A DNA stretch of 64,000 bases from Paenibacillus tepidiphilus (GCF_008635795.1 NZ_VWRQ01000007.1:186001-250000), one strand, 5' to 3'. Counted from the first letter of the stretch, positions 23,218-31,972 are shown. A program made the numbers and translations. Notes: generated by a model not told the origin, from the letters alone.

Positions 23218-24330
23218 ATGAGAAATAAATATTCTGATTTTATTGATCAGACTTTCAAATTAAACCCTGTACTCATCGTTGGAAGTGGTATATCTGCAGG
23301 TGCTGGAATTTCAGGAATGGGAAAACTGGCTAGTTATTTATCAGCAAATGTTCAAGTGGACAAATTGAATGAAAATGAAAGAACCATATGGTTTGAGATC
23401 AAATCCAAACTAGCAATTGGTTTAGGTCTCGAGGAGGTGCTTCAGAATTCGGGGGAGGCCGTTAGCAATAAACTTCTGCAAGAAATCATTCTACACACTT
23501 GGTGTTGCATTTCAACAGATGAGCAAAAATTGCTGCTGGATATTTCAACCAATGCTGATCCGACAGGATTTGTTCGATACTTTTTAAAATACATAACTTC
23601 CAACACGAAAGTCATTCACATAATAACGACAAATTATGATCACTTAATCGAATGGTCATCATCAAAAGCGGGTTGGAGAATCTGGGATGGATTTAACGAA
23701 GGGTCAATCGGCTCTCCTCTCTCAATAGACAAGTTGAATGAGCAAATGATTCGGACCGTAAAAACTGGTAAGAACCTGAATAATATCACCCATCCTCATT
23801 TGCGAATTTATAAGCCCCATGGATCGCTGAGTTGGTTTAAAATTCCTAATGGTGACGTTATGAAGGTGCCAGGAGTCGGTACACATTTAATACCACTTCT
23901 AGAACAGGTTCGACTTACGCCAACAATTGTAACCCCTGGAACAGGGAAATATCTTGAGACACACATGGAGCCATATTATACGATACTTTCTGAAATGAAG
24001 CAGGCATTGAGTGGATGTAATGCTCTGATGTTCCTAGGATTTGGTTTTAATGATTTGCACATTCAAGGTAGCTTTGAACCGCTATTGCGAAATGACTCTA
24101 TCCCCAAAATTATATTAGCTATGGAACTATCTACTACTGCAAAAGCGTTGATTGAAAAAGGGGCAATAAAAAATTTCGTAGCAGTTCAAAAAGTGGGGGA
24201 TTACAGCGAGATTATCAGTGATAAATTTGAACCCTTTATCCTGCAAGAACCGAATCATTGGATGTTTACTGAACTTTTAAATCAAGCTTGGGGGGCTGAA
24301 TCGTATGCAGCAACACCTAGATCTATTTAA
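23218..24330 (+). CDS. SIR2-domain protein of a SIR2-HerA defence pair
   Basis: 370 residues. NAD-binding motif VGSGISAGAGI at 21-31, TTNYDHLIEW at about 138, and the catalytic-type His in KPHGSLSW at about 201 mark a SIR2 domain. Family knowledge: bacterial SIR2 proteins paired with HerA form large complexes that deplete NAD or cut nucleic acid on phage infection. The ATG follows AAGGGGA. The 3' end overlaps the herA-like start by 26 bp, so the two are co-translated. Confidence 0.92.
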   Translation: MRNKYSDFIDQTFKLNPVLIVGSGISAGAGISGMGKLASYLSANVQVDKLNENERTIWFEIKSKLAIGLGLEEVLQNSGEAVSNKLLQEIILHTWCCISTDEQKLLLDISTNADPTGFVRYFLKYITSNTKVIHIITTNYDHLIEWSSSKAGWRIWDGFNEGSIGSPLSIDKLNEQMIRTVKTGKNLNNITHPHLRIYKPHGSLSWFKIPNGDVMKVPGVGTHLIPLLEQVRLTPTIVTPGTGKYLETHMEPYYTILSEMKQALSGCNALMFLGFGFNDLHIQGSFEPLLRNDSIPKIILAMELSTTAKALIEKGAIKNFVAVQKVGDYSEIISDKFEPFILQEPNHWMFTELLNQAWGAESYAATPRSI

Positions 24331-26041
24331 TATCAATAATGACCATTTTGTAGGATATGTGAACAAAGTCGATAGCTATCGTGTAAATGTTTCAACTTCT
24401 AGTGAAGATCAACTTCGAAAAATCAATGTGAACGGCTATGTTATCATGAATACTTCTGATCCAAACACCCGTTTGGTCGGACGCATTGAGCGAGTGGTTC
24501 GCCTCGAATATGAGCAAGATGAGCATTTTCCAACAGACGGTAATAATGTCAACAATGATGTTACCATCACTGCTCTAGGCACTCTAAAAGGACCACGTGC
24601 AGGAAGAGAACGACCGTCATTTACGCGGGCGGTCGAAAACCTCCCTGAAATTGGAGCAGACTGTTTTTTGTTATTTGGCGATTATATGACACTATTCACT
24701 GGCTTAATTGCAGATGAAACCGCCAAATCGAAAACCCCATTATCATTAGGTGCATATACAATGGCGGCTAATGCTCACGCTTTACTGGACGGAAACGCTT
24801 TTTTCCAAAGACATGCCATGGTCGTTGGATCTACAGGCTCAGGAAAATCGTGGACTGTAGCCAGAATTATTGAGCAAGTAGCTGGTCTTAAAGATTCCAA
24901 CATGATTATTTTTGATTTGCACGGAGAATACGAACCTTTGGCTGCTCACCCTAACATCACTCGTTATCGAATTGCGGGACCAGGAGACTTAGATATTCCG
25001 AAAGAGGATGTGCTTTTCCTACCCTACTGGCTGCTGGGCTATGAAGATATGCTCGCTCTTATATTAGACAGAAGTGATGAAAATGCCCCAAATCAGTCGA
25101 TGGCTTTTAGCAACGCAGTAATAAGTGCTAAAAAGGATATCCTAGAAAGTGAAGGTATGCAAAAAGAACTTGACACTTTTACAATCGACAGTCCCGTTCC
25201 ATATAGCTTAGATGATGTAGTGAATGCAATCACTGAATTAAATGAGCAAAAAGTTCAAGGTAAAAATGGACCAGTCAATGGTCCTTTCAACGGAAAGTTC
25301 AATCGCTTTTTACCTCGACTTCAATCTAAGCGAAGTGATCGAAGACACGGATTTTTGTTTGCTTTAAAACAAGAACAGCTTGCTGTGAATTACCTTGACT
25401 ATTTGGTTGAAAAGTTAATGAAAGCAAATGATAATCATACTCCTGGTGTGAAAATAATTGATTTTAGCGAAGTTCCTTCGGATATATTACCAATCGTACT
25501 TAGTTTAGTAGCTCGTCTAGTTTTTCAAGTTCAGCAATGGTCGGCTAGTAGCTCGAGACATCCAATTGCGCTTGTCTGTGATGAAGCACATTTGTATTTG
25601 CCTAACCGTATGGCAGCTGATGCAGCTGAAGTACGGGCATTGACGCATTTTGAACGGATTGCCAAGGAAGGACGAAAGTATGGAGTTAGCTTACTCATTA
25701 TTAGTCAGCGTCCTTCTGAACTGAACACTACGATAATGAGTCAATGTAATAATGTCGTTGCACTGCGGTTGTCGAATCAGTCTGATAAAAGTGCAGTCGC
25801 GAACTTGCTTCCAGAAAACCTTGGCGGCATTCAAGACCAACTCCCGACACTAGGAATTGGAGAAGCAATTGTTGTAGGAGATTCTTGTTTATTGCCTAGC
25901 AGAATAAAAATTCAGAAACCAGAATATCAACCTAACTCTGGTTCAGTAAAGTTCTGGGACGAGTGGAGCGAAGCTGACAAAAAACAAAATCTTGCTCTGG
26001 CAGTTCAAAATTTAAGAAGGCAGAACAGTACTCAAGACTAA
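24305..26041 (+). CDS. HerA-type hexameric ATPase of a SIR2-HerA defence pair
   Basis: 578 residues. An N-terminal HAS-barrel-like part is followed by Walker A VVGSTGSGKSWT at about 175, FDLHGEYEP, Walker B LVCDEAHLYLP at about 421, and the HerA signature RKYGVSLLIISQRPSEL. Family knowledge: HerA ATPases form hexamers that assemble with SIR2 partners. It is coupled to the SIR2 gene and is the last gene before attR, ending 173 bp from the border. Confidence 0.93.
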   Translation: MQQHLDLFNINNDHFVGYVNKVDSYRVNVSTSSEDQLRKINVNGYVIMNTSDPNTRLVGRIERVVRLEYEQDEHFPTDGNNVNNDVTITALGTLKGPRAGRERPSFTRAVENLPEIGADCFLLFGDYMTLFTGLIADETAKSKTPLSLGAYTMAANAHALLDGNAFFQRHAMVVGSTGSGKSWTVARIIEQVAGLKDSNMIIFDLHGEYEPLAAHPNITRYRIAGPGDLDIPKEDVLFLPYWLLGYEDMLALILDRSDENAPNQSMAFSNAVISAKKDILESEGMQKELDTFTIDSPVPYSLDDVVNAITELNEQKVQGKNGPVNGPFNGKFNRFLPRLQSKRSDRRHGFLFALKQEQLAVNYLDYLVEKLMKANDNHTPGVKIIDFSEVPSDILPIVLSLVARLVFQVQQWSASSSRHPIALVCDEAHLYLPNRMAADAAEVRALTHFERIAKEGRKYGVSLLIISQRPSELNTTIMSQCNNVVALRLSNQSDKSAVANLLPENLGGIQDQLPTLGIGEAIVVGDSCLLPSRIKIQKPEYQPNSGSVKFWDEWSEADKKQNLALAVQNLRRQNSTQD

Positions 26042-26189
26042 GGCGTCTTTATCCTCTGTCATTTCACACAATTAGCAGTTGTCAAATAAAACTTGGCAAC
26101 TGCTTCCTCTCTCCCCTTACTACATCCCTGATATCCATGGTTACTCACTAATTAACCAACTAAATCAGGCCTTCCCAACGTTCATCACA

Positions 26190-26240
26190 GGATGTATTTC
26201 AAACCACATTTCATTGGAGATGTGGTTTCGTACCGTCTTT
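26190..26240. other. attR of the gerE-intervening element
   Basis: Core TTGGAGATGTGGTTT at 26214-26228, with the predicted crossover TT at 26214-26215. The element side carries TTTCAAACCACAT (26197-26209), the mirror of ATGTGGTTTGAAA that forms across the core and the left end. The right side is gerE coding sequence. Confidence 0.8.
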
Positions 26241-26359
26241 TCGCTGATAAACAGCAGGCCGGCGATATCGCGCGTTGTTTTGTCCTGGACGAGAAGCTCG
26301 AATACTTCCCGTTCGCGATGGGTCAGCAGAAATTTGCTGTGGTGTTCGTTTCCCTTCAT
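26216..26359 (-). pseudogene. gerE: gerE, 5' part, interrupted by the 21-kb element
   Basis: Starts at ATG 26357-26359 behind AAGGAGG. It encodes MKGNEHHSKFLLTHREREVF, then ELLVQDKTTRDIAGLLFISE and KTVRNHIS, the first 48 codons of GerE (B. subtilis GerE has the same FELLVQDKTT and ISEKTVRNHISN stretches). As it stands the frame runs on into element DNA for about 16 foreign residues (EMWFEIHPV..) and stops at 26165. Excision would join it to 5112-5192 in frame. The 5' fragment alone lacks the second half of the DNA-binding domain. Confidence 0.93.
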
Positions 26360-26422
26360 GTGGTGTCACCCCTCCTTGCTCGGGTTTGTTTGGTATAACA
26401 AGGTAAAGGGATACAGTCAAAA

Positions 26423-26452
26423 CATACTATGTATTGTGAACATCATTTGTGC
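26423..26452 (-). promoter_or_regulatory. Candidate SigK promoter of gerE
   Basis: On the minus strand, CACA is followed 16-17 bp later by CATAGTATG, close to the SigK pattern (AC at -35, CATAnnnTA at -10). It lies about 65 bp upstream of the gerE ATG. SigK control of gerE is known in B. subtilis. Confidence 0.35.
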
Positions 26453-26599
26453 GGTTGCTGCCCTAAAATGGGCGGATGCCAGGGGCTGAGAGCGAGAGGT
26501 GCTCCCAGCGACGGAACACCGTTTCCTACCGACTCAAATACAACTAAGAAAACAAAAACTCCGTCTTGCAGCCGGGAGCGTTTTGATTTATGCTGAGTA

Positions 26600-26648
26600 T
26601 GAAAATAATTTTCCTATTTATTAATATATAAATGAAATATATTTTTAA
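26600..26648. promoter_or_regulatory. Two TGAAA-centred dyads upstream of the rpiR-nagBA operon
   Basis: TGAAAATAATTTTCC at 26600-26614 and TGAAATATATTTTTA at 26633-26647 are similar AT-rich dyads 33 bp apart, about 90-140 bp before the regulator start. They could be binding sites of the RpiR-type regulator. The rest of 26453-26738 shows no gene. Confidence 0.35.
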
Positions 26649-26738
26649 AAGAGAGTCGTCCCGGTGTTTACATTTCCAATATTCCGACTACACACCTTCA
26701 CCCAACTTCACATTTTTAAATGAAAGAAGCTGACTTCC

Positions 26739-27689
26739 ATGTCTCCAATTCTCCATGCCCTTGAGCAAAATCAGGCAAAATGGTCGCCCACCGAACGGAA
26801 GCTCGCGGAACGCATTCTCGCTTCCCCGGGCGAGATTGTCCATATGGGAATTACAGAGCTGGCCGAACAGTGCCGGGTGAGTCCCGCGGCTGTGACGCGC
26901 TTCTGCAAGCTGCTGCATTTCAGGGGCTTTCCCGATTTCAAGGTCAAGCTGGCTGCCGAAATCGCCCACGGCGATGCTTCCGTAGCAGAGGGCTCCTCTT
27001 ACCAGGATATCGTCGCCGGCAATCCGCTGCAGGTCATTGTAGAGGCGATGCAGGCGAATCATCTGGCCTCTATCCGGGACACCACCTCTCTCCTTGATCT
27101 GGAGCGGCTGCAGGCTGCCATCGACGTCCTCTGCCGGGCGCGCCGGGTCGATCTGTACGGGATGGCTACGTCCTCCATCGTTGCCCAGGATTTCTACCAG
27201 AAGCTTGTGCGCATCGGCGTCAATTGTACCGCGTTCGCCGACTCCCATATGCAGATCACTTCAGCCTCCTCGCTCGCCGCAGGCGATGTCGCGTTTGCTG
27301 TCTCTTACTCCGGCGAAACGCCGGAGACGGTCGATGCACTGATCTGCGCCGGGAGGAGCGGTGCAACCACCATCTCGCTGACCTCTTATGGCAGCAGCAC
27401 CCTGGCTTCACTCGCCGATATCCCGCTGTTCTCCTCCTCACTGGAGCAGGGGATGCGCCGGGGAGATATGGCTTCGCGGATCGCGCAGCTGCATATCGTC
27501 GATATTTTGTTCACCGGTATGGTCAGCACCCGGTTTAAAGATTTTATTCCCAAGCTTGAGCAGTCCTACCGCAATGTGCAGCAATACCGCCACAAGGCCG
27601 CCCCGCCGGATGCCGCCCTGCCGCTTCAAGCCCGGAAAGGCCGCAAGGCGGAGACACCCTTTAATGAACAAAAGGAGGACCATACATGA
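26739..27689 (+). CDS. MurR/RpiR-family transcriptional regulator
   Basis: 316 residues. The N-terminal HTH_6 domain includes ITELAEQCRVSPAAVTRFCKLLHFRGFPDFK (cited here as ITELAEQCRVS and TRFCKLLHFRG). The C-terminal SIS sugar-phosphate-binding domain spans about 125-260 (VDLYGMATSSIVAQDF, SYSGETPETVDAL). The start is overlapped by no other gene and the ribosome binding site is weak. Its stop overlaps nagB by four bases, so it likely senses an amino-sugar phosphate and controls the operon it leads. Confidence 0.92.
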   Translation: MSPILHALEQNQAKWSPTERKLAERILASPGEIVHMGITELAEQCRVSPAAVTRFCKLLHFRGFPDFKVKLAAEIAHGDASVAEGSSYQDIVAGNPLQVIVEAMQANHLASIRDTTSLLDLERLQAAIDVLCRARRVDLYGMATSSIVAQDFYQKLVRIGVNCTAFADSHMQITSASSLAAGDVAFAVSYSGETPETVDALICAGRSGATTISLTSYGSSTLASLADIPLFSSSLEQGMRRGDMASRIAQLHIVDILFTGMVSTRFKDFIPKLEQSYRNVQQYRHKAAPPDAALPLQARKGRKAETPFNEQKEDHT

Positions 27690-28414
27690 ACGTTCTGACG
27701 TTTCGCAATGAAGATGATTTCGCCCAGACCGGAGCCAATCTGATCGCCAGCCTGCTGCAATCCAGCCCCAAGGCGGTGCTGGGTCTCGCTACCGGAAGCT
27801 CGCCGCTCGGCGTATACGGCAAGCTTGCCGAAATGCACCGCAAAGGCATGGTCAGCTTCGCCAAAGCCACCACCTTCAATCTCGATGAATATGTCGGGCT
27901 GCCGGCAGACCACCCGCAGAGCTATCGCAGCTTCATGAACGAGCATCTGTTCCGCCATATTGATATCGGGCTCAGCCGGACCCATGTGCCACGGGGCGAT
28001 GCCGCCGATCTCGCCGCAGAATGCAGCGCTTATGACCGGATGCTGGAGGAAGAAGGGCCGGTCGACCTGCAGCTGCTGGGCATCGGCAGCAACGGCCATA
28101 TCGGCTTCAACGAACCGGACGCCAGCCTGACCAGCGGCACGCATGTGGTGAAGCTCTTGCCGGAGACGCGCGAAGCGAATGCCAGATTCTTCGAACGGCC
28201 GGAGGATGTTCCGCATCAGGCGGTAACGATGGGCATCGGCGGAATTCTGAAGGCGCGGCAGATCGTGCTGCTGGTGCGCGGCGAAGCCAAGGCCGAAGCG
28301 GTCAAGAACGCCCTGCAGGGGCCGATTACGACCCAATGCCCCGCTTCTCTGCTGCAGAGCCACCCGAACGTGGTCGTTCTGCTGGATGAAGGAGCCGCCA
28401 AATGGATACGATAA
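27686..28414 (+). CDS. nagB: Glucosamine-6-phosphate deaminase
   Basis: 242 residues, the usual length for Bacillus-type NagB. It converts glucosamine-6-phosphate to fructose-6-phosphate and ammonia in the cytoplasm. Motifs: LGLATGSSPLGVY, TTFNLDEYVGL, and the active-site stretch LGIGSNGHIGFNEPD. The ATG follows AGGAGG inside the end of the regulator gene (ATGA overlap), and the stop overlaps nagA by 13 bp, giving a tightly coupled catabolic operon. Confidence 0.97.
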   Translation: MNVLTFRNEDDFAQTGANLIASLLQSSPKAVLGLATGSSPLGVYGKLAEMHRKGMVSFAKATTFNLDEYVGLPADHPQSYRSFMNEHLFRHIDIGLSRTHVPRGDAADLAAECSAYDRMLEEEGPVDLQLLGIGSNGHIGFNEPDASLTSGTHVVKLLPETREANARFFERPEDVPHQAVTMGIGGILKARQIVLLVRGEAKAEAVKNALQGPITTQCPASLLQSHPNVVVLLDEGAAKWIR

Positions 28415-29604
28415 TCCGGCCAACTGACACTGAGGCTTCCGGCAGCCTCCTGTACGGCAAAGTCCTGACTCCTTCCGGGCTGATCTCACACGGAGTCATC
28501 GCCGTTTCGGAGCAGATGATCCATTATGCCGGAGAATCGGCAGACCTTCCCGGCGCCTTCGCAGATTGGCCTTCAGCCGGCGATACGCCCGAAGGCCTGT
28601 ATATTCCAGGCTTTGTGGATGTCCATGTACACGGGGGAGCCGGTTATGATTTCATGTACAGTGACCGCAGCGGCCTGGACGCCATTACCCGCTGCCATGC
28701 GTCGCACGGAACAACGACCATGCTGGCGACGACGATGACCGCAGCCAAAGCCGACATCGACCGCGTGCTGCAGGAGGTGGCTGACTACCGGTCTGCTTCC
28801 ATGCCTTACGCGCAGCTGGCCGGTGTGCACCTCGAAGGGCCGTTTATCAGCCCGAAATGGCCGGGCGCGCAGAATCCGGAGCATATCGTTCCGGCGAACG
28901 TGGCCTGGCTGGAGAACTGGGAAGCCCGGTATCCGGGGATGATCCGCCAGGTGACGCTGGCGCCCGAACGCGAGCATGCCCTGGAGGCCATTGCGTGGCT
29001 GCGCAAGAGCGGCATAACGGCGGCGCTCGGCCATACCGACGCCACCTTCGAAGAGGTGACCGCCGCCGCGGAAGCCGGACTGAATCAGGCCGTGCATACG
29101 TTCAATGCCATGACGCCCCTGCATCACCGCAAGCCAGGCGCGGCTGGCGCCGTTCTGTACGATGAACGGATCCGCGCAGAGATCATAGCCGACGGCATTC
29201 ATGTTCACCCGGCAGCCATTGCGATCGTCTCCCGGCTCAAGCGCGGCCAGCTGCTGCTTATTACGGACGCAATGTCGGCGGCGGGACTTGACGACGGCGA
29301 TTACGCCATCGGTGATTTACCCGTAACGGTCAAGGGAGGTATCGCTACCCTGAGAGATAACCCGGACGCGCTGGCCGGGAGCACGCTGACCATGATCAGA
29401 GGCTTCCGCTATTTAATCGAGAAGGCGGGCTTTACGCTGGAGGAGGCCTCCCGCGCCGCAAGCCTGACACCGGCGGCAACGCTGGGGATGGAGCAGCTTA
29501 TCGGCTCCCTGGAAGCAGGGAAACGCGGAGATATCCTCATGCTCGACGAGCAGCTCAACCTGGACGGCGTTTGGATCGGCGGACGCAGAATCAGCTTTGA
29601 ATAG
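28402..29604 (+). CDS. nagA: N-acetylglucosamine-6-phosphate deacetylase
   Basis: 400 residues. Removes acetate from GlcNAc-6-phosphate, the step before NagB. Metal and substrate motifs: DVHVHGGAGYDF, GVHLEGPFISP, ALGHTDA, VHTFNAMTPLHHRKPG, and the catalytic Asp in LLITDAMSAAG. Third gene of the operon, overlapping nagB by 13 bp, and followed by a strong terminator. Confidence 0.97.
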   Translation: MDTIIRPTDTEASGSLLYGKVLTPSGLISHGVIAVSEQMIHYAGESADLPGAFADWPSAGDTPEGLYIPGFVDVHVHGGAGYDFMYSDRSGLDAITRCHASHGTTTMLATTMTAAKADIDRVLQEVADYRSASMPYAQLAGVHLEGPFISPKWPGAQNPEHIVPANVAWLENWEARYPGMIRQVTLAPEREHALEAIAWLRKSGITAALGHTDATFEEVTAAAEAGLNQAVHTFNAMTPLHHRKPGAAGAVLYDERIRAEIIADGIHVHPAAIAIVSRLKRGQLLLITDAMSAAGLDDGDYAIGDLPVTVKGGIATLRDNPDALAGSTLTMIRGFRYLIEKAGFTLEEASRAASLTPAATLGMEQLIGSLEAGKRGDILMLDEQLNLDGVWIGGRRISFE

Positions 29605-29613
29605 ACTTAAAAT

Positions 29614-29660
29614 AAAAGAAACGCAGCCGCCTGAATCGACAAGCGGCTGCGTTTCTTTTG
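29614..29660. terminator. Bidirectional terminator after nagA
   Basis: AAAAGAAACGCAGCCGC pairs with GCGGCTGCGTTTCTTTT around a 14-base loop, with a T-run after. Confidence 0.93.
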
Positions 29661-29746
29661 TTAACATACTTCTAAATTATACGTTGGGTCTCCGCAAAGT
29701 GCCTGAATCGCTTCCACGCTACGGCAACCCAGATGCGCATTTGCTC

Positions 29747-30682
29747 TTAATATCCGCTGCGTGTCGGGAAGATGCGCTCCACCATCGTTCCGAACTCACG
29801 GGCGAAGCCCTTGAGCGGACGGCCGGCACGGAATTCTTCGGCGTAATAGTTGGCCCGTTCTACAAAGTCGGGATTGGCCGATACATACACGTTATCGATG
29901 CCGTTGTGATGCTGTCTTACCACATCGGCAACCTTGTTCTTGATATCCTGAGTGACATCATTGGCGTCAGTATCCGAGGTCGCGTTATAGGAATACGGAG
30001 CAATTCCCCGGCTTCCGGCATCCCGGCCCATACTGTCATCAATATCACGCTTCATTTGTGTCCCGTCGACCATATTATTGCCACGCGTGAAGATACCGTT
30101 GCCCCCGTTACCGGTATACAGCTCCGGCTGCGTCATCCCGGTTCCGCCTACCGTACCCGTGCCGGTCTGACCGCTGCGTATGCCGTTCGTGGAGCCTCCG
30201 GTTCCAGTTCTGCCCGGAACTCCTGCCTCCATGCCTCTACCGAGGGCATCCGTCCGCCCGTTTATGCCGCCCATCGGCCGGCCCGAGCCGCTCAGGCCAT
30301 CATTGTCGGTATCACCGATGCCGTAAGGCCGTGTTCCGCCCATGCTCTGCGCCTGCATCCCGCCTCTGGCATTCTCCAGAGAAACTGCTACATAGGCGTT
30401 TTTACCGACAAGCATGACATTGGCAGTTCTGACCTCAGGCAGGGCGGCGACGCGGTCAGCCAAAGCTTCATTGCTCTCCATATTCTCGTATGAGTTGGCC
30501 ATGGTCCCGCCCCGGTTAGCATTGGTGTTGATATGCCCCTCTCCGGCTTCGCGTGTATTGCGCACATTGTTCGTCTGCACCGTTCCGTCCGCCGCCTGGT
30601 TCGTGCCGCAGCCGGTAAGTCCGGCCAGTCCCAGCAGCAGCGCCGCCGAGAGCGGCAGGGTGATTCTTCTTGATCGCACCAT
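29747..30682 (-). CDS. YhcN/YlaJ-type sporulation lipoprotein
   Basis: About 311 residues from the ATG at 30680-30682 behind GGAGG; an ATG five codons earlier overlaps that site. Lipoprotein signal with lipobox LAGLTGC. The middle is a low-complexity Gly/Thr/Met-rich stretch (GRTGTGGSTNGIRSGQTGTG). The YhcN/YlaJ-like parts are ADRVAALPEVRTANVMLVGK and the C-terminal segment with VADVVRQHHNGIDNVYVSAN. Family members are spore-membrane lipoproteins. The low-complexity insert between the two halves is longer than in the usual YhcN protein. Confidence 0.85.
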   Translation of the reverse strand: MVRSRRITLPLSAALLLGLAGLTGCGTNQAADGTVQTNNVRNTREAGEGHINTNANRGGTMANSYENMESNEALADRVAALPEVRTANVMLVGKNAYVAVSLENARGGMQAQSMGGTRPYGIGDTDNDGLSGSGRPMGGINGRTDALGRGMEAGVPGRTGTGGSTNGIRSGQTGTGTVGGTGMTQPELYTGNGGNGIFTRGNNMVDGTQMKRDIDDSMGRDAGSRGIAPYSYNATSDTDANDVTQDIKNKVADVVRQHHNGIDNVYVSANPDFVERANYYAEEFRAGRPLKGFAREFGTMVERIFPTRSGY

Positions 30683-30891
30683 GATTACATCCTCCATTTG
30701 CTTCTATAATGAATGCAGCTTTAACAATCTTTAGCTTGACCGTTGTCGGCCCGCGCTATGCAGAAAGGATTTGGCACAGTGAGCGCCGCATCGTCACATG
30801 CGCAGTCACAGTCGCGTATGCTATTAACAGCAAGCCGCAATTCTGCGATATGCCGGTGTATTCTCCGCAGAGTAAAGTCAGGAGGGTGAGC

Positions 30892-31965
30892 ATGAGGGTT
30901 TTATTTACGTTTTATGTACCCAGCGGCGGGGTGGAGACACTGAATAACCTGCGGTGCGAGAGCCTGCAGCGCAGCGGAATCGAATGTCATGTACTATATA
31001 TTTTCCCGCCGGCCACAGGCAACCAGAACATTACGTCTTTCCCTGTGTTTATTACCAACCGCGATGAAGAGATCCGGGCAATGCTGAAAGCTTATGCCTA
31101 TGACGCTATTGTCGTTACCTCCGATTATTTGATGCTCGAAAGGCTGCGTAAGCTCGGGTACGGCGGCATTCTCATTTATGAATCGCAGGGTCTCGGCAAA
31201 CGGGAGGACGCGCAAAATATCATCATTGAATCCGTTCCCTATCTCCGCGCCTACTGCAACGCAGTATTGATGCCTCCGACCAATCACTTGCTGGAACTGT
31301 ACATTACTATTTGTCCATGGATGCACCGTTACATTATTCCCAATATTGTTGACGTCAACTCCTTCCGGTTCATCCCCGGCGAACCGCCGTGCGATCCGGT
31401 AATAGCCTGGGTCGGAAGGCTGGAGACCAACAAGAACTGGAGTGAGTACCTCAAGATCGCTTACGAAATCCGCCGCCACAAGCCGGATCTTCATCTCTGG
31501 ATGTTTCATGATCCGGAGCTTGCCACCGAGGAGCAGAAGGCGCTGTTTCACAAGGAGCTGCATGAGCTGGGGCTCGCCGACCGTCTGAGTGTGTTCACCA
31601 ATATTCCCAACCATGTGATGCCAATCTACTATTCCTCGATTGCCGGGTCGGGAGGCTTTATGGTGTCCACCTCAATTACGGAAGGCTTCGGCTATGCCGT
31701 CGCCGAGGCGATTTGCTGCACCTGTCCTGTCCTGAGCACCGATTCCGACGGAGTCCGTTCCTTCATCGAACATAATGTATCCGGCAAGTTCTACCCCCTA
31801 GGCAACATTGAAGCAGCCGTAGGCGAGGGACTGGAGCTGATGAACAACCTTCCGCTGCGCAGCCTGATCCGCGAGCAGGGCCGGGAGCTGATGATTGCAC
31901 GCTTCGGCTCGGAGCGTTATGCTGCGCAGTTCCGCGAAATGATGAATTCCTTCTCCATCTTCTAG
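30892..31965 (+). CDS. Glycosyltransferase, family 4 type (GT-B)
   Basis: 357 residues from the ATG at 30892 behind AGGAGGG; a longer open frame reaches back to 30709 without a start signal. C-terminal nucleotide-sugar-binding part: VIAWVGRLETNKNW, then TSITEGFGYAVAEAICC and PVLSTDSDGVRSFI. It has no signal peptide. Retaining GT4-like enzyme, probably part of the spore or cell-surface glycan block that follows, although it is transcribed in the opposite direction. Confidence 0.88.
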   Translation: MRVLFTFYVPSGGVETLNNLRCESLQRSGIECHVLYIFPPATGNQNITSFPVFITNRDEEIRAMLKAYAYDAIVVTSDYLMLERLRKLGYGGILIYESQGLGKREDAQNIIIESVPYLRAYCNAVLMPPTNHLLELYITICPWMHRYIIPNIVDVNSFRFIPGEPPCDPVIAWVGRLETNKNWSEYLKIAYEIRRHKPDLHLWMFHDPELATEEQKALFHKELHELGLADRLSVFTNIPNHVMPIYYSSIAGSGGFMVSTSITEGFGYAVAEAICCTCPVLSTDSDGVRSFIEHNVSGKFYPLGNIEAAVGEGLELMNNLPLRSLIREQGRELMIARFGSERYAAQFREMMNSFSIF

Positions 31966-31972
31966 TCACGGC

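Larger units (their letters stand above)
5193..26215. mobile_element. 21-kb gerE-intervening element carrying defence genes and three serine recombinases
   Basis: Its borders are defined by the two halves of gerE and the shared 15-bp core. In the predicted circle, TTTCAAACCACAT (26197-26209) and ATGTGGTTTGAAA (26220-26228 continuing at 5206-5209) form a 13-bp perfect inverted repeat with a 10-bp spacer centred on TT, the layout of an attP. The block is visibly AT-rich against GC-rich flanks. Cargo in order: unknown membrane protein, Cys-rich protein, methyltransferase plus membrane protein, recombinase, coiled-coil DNA-binding protein, Hhe-like helicase-nuclease, two recombinases, XRE regulator, Mrr-like restriction protein, SIR2 and HerA. 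No phage structural or conjugation genes were seen. Confidence 0.92.

Noticed and set aside
5193-26215. Element considered as a prophage or conjugative element
   Set aside because: No terminase, capsid, portal, tail, relaxase or type IV secretion genes. The HerA protein is paired with SIR2 and is not a conjugation coupling protein.
26079-26489. Plus-strand open frame over attR and the gerE 5' part
   Set aside because: It is the antisense of gerE and the element end. The gerE frame on the minus strand has strong family identity.
27626-28489. Minus-strand open frame across nagB
   Set aside because: Antisense to nagB, whose motifs are complete. No start signal and no domain.
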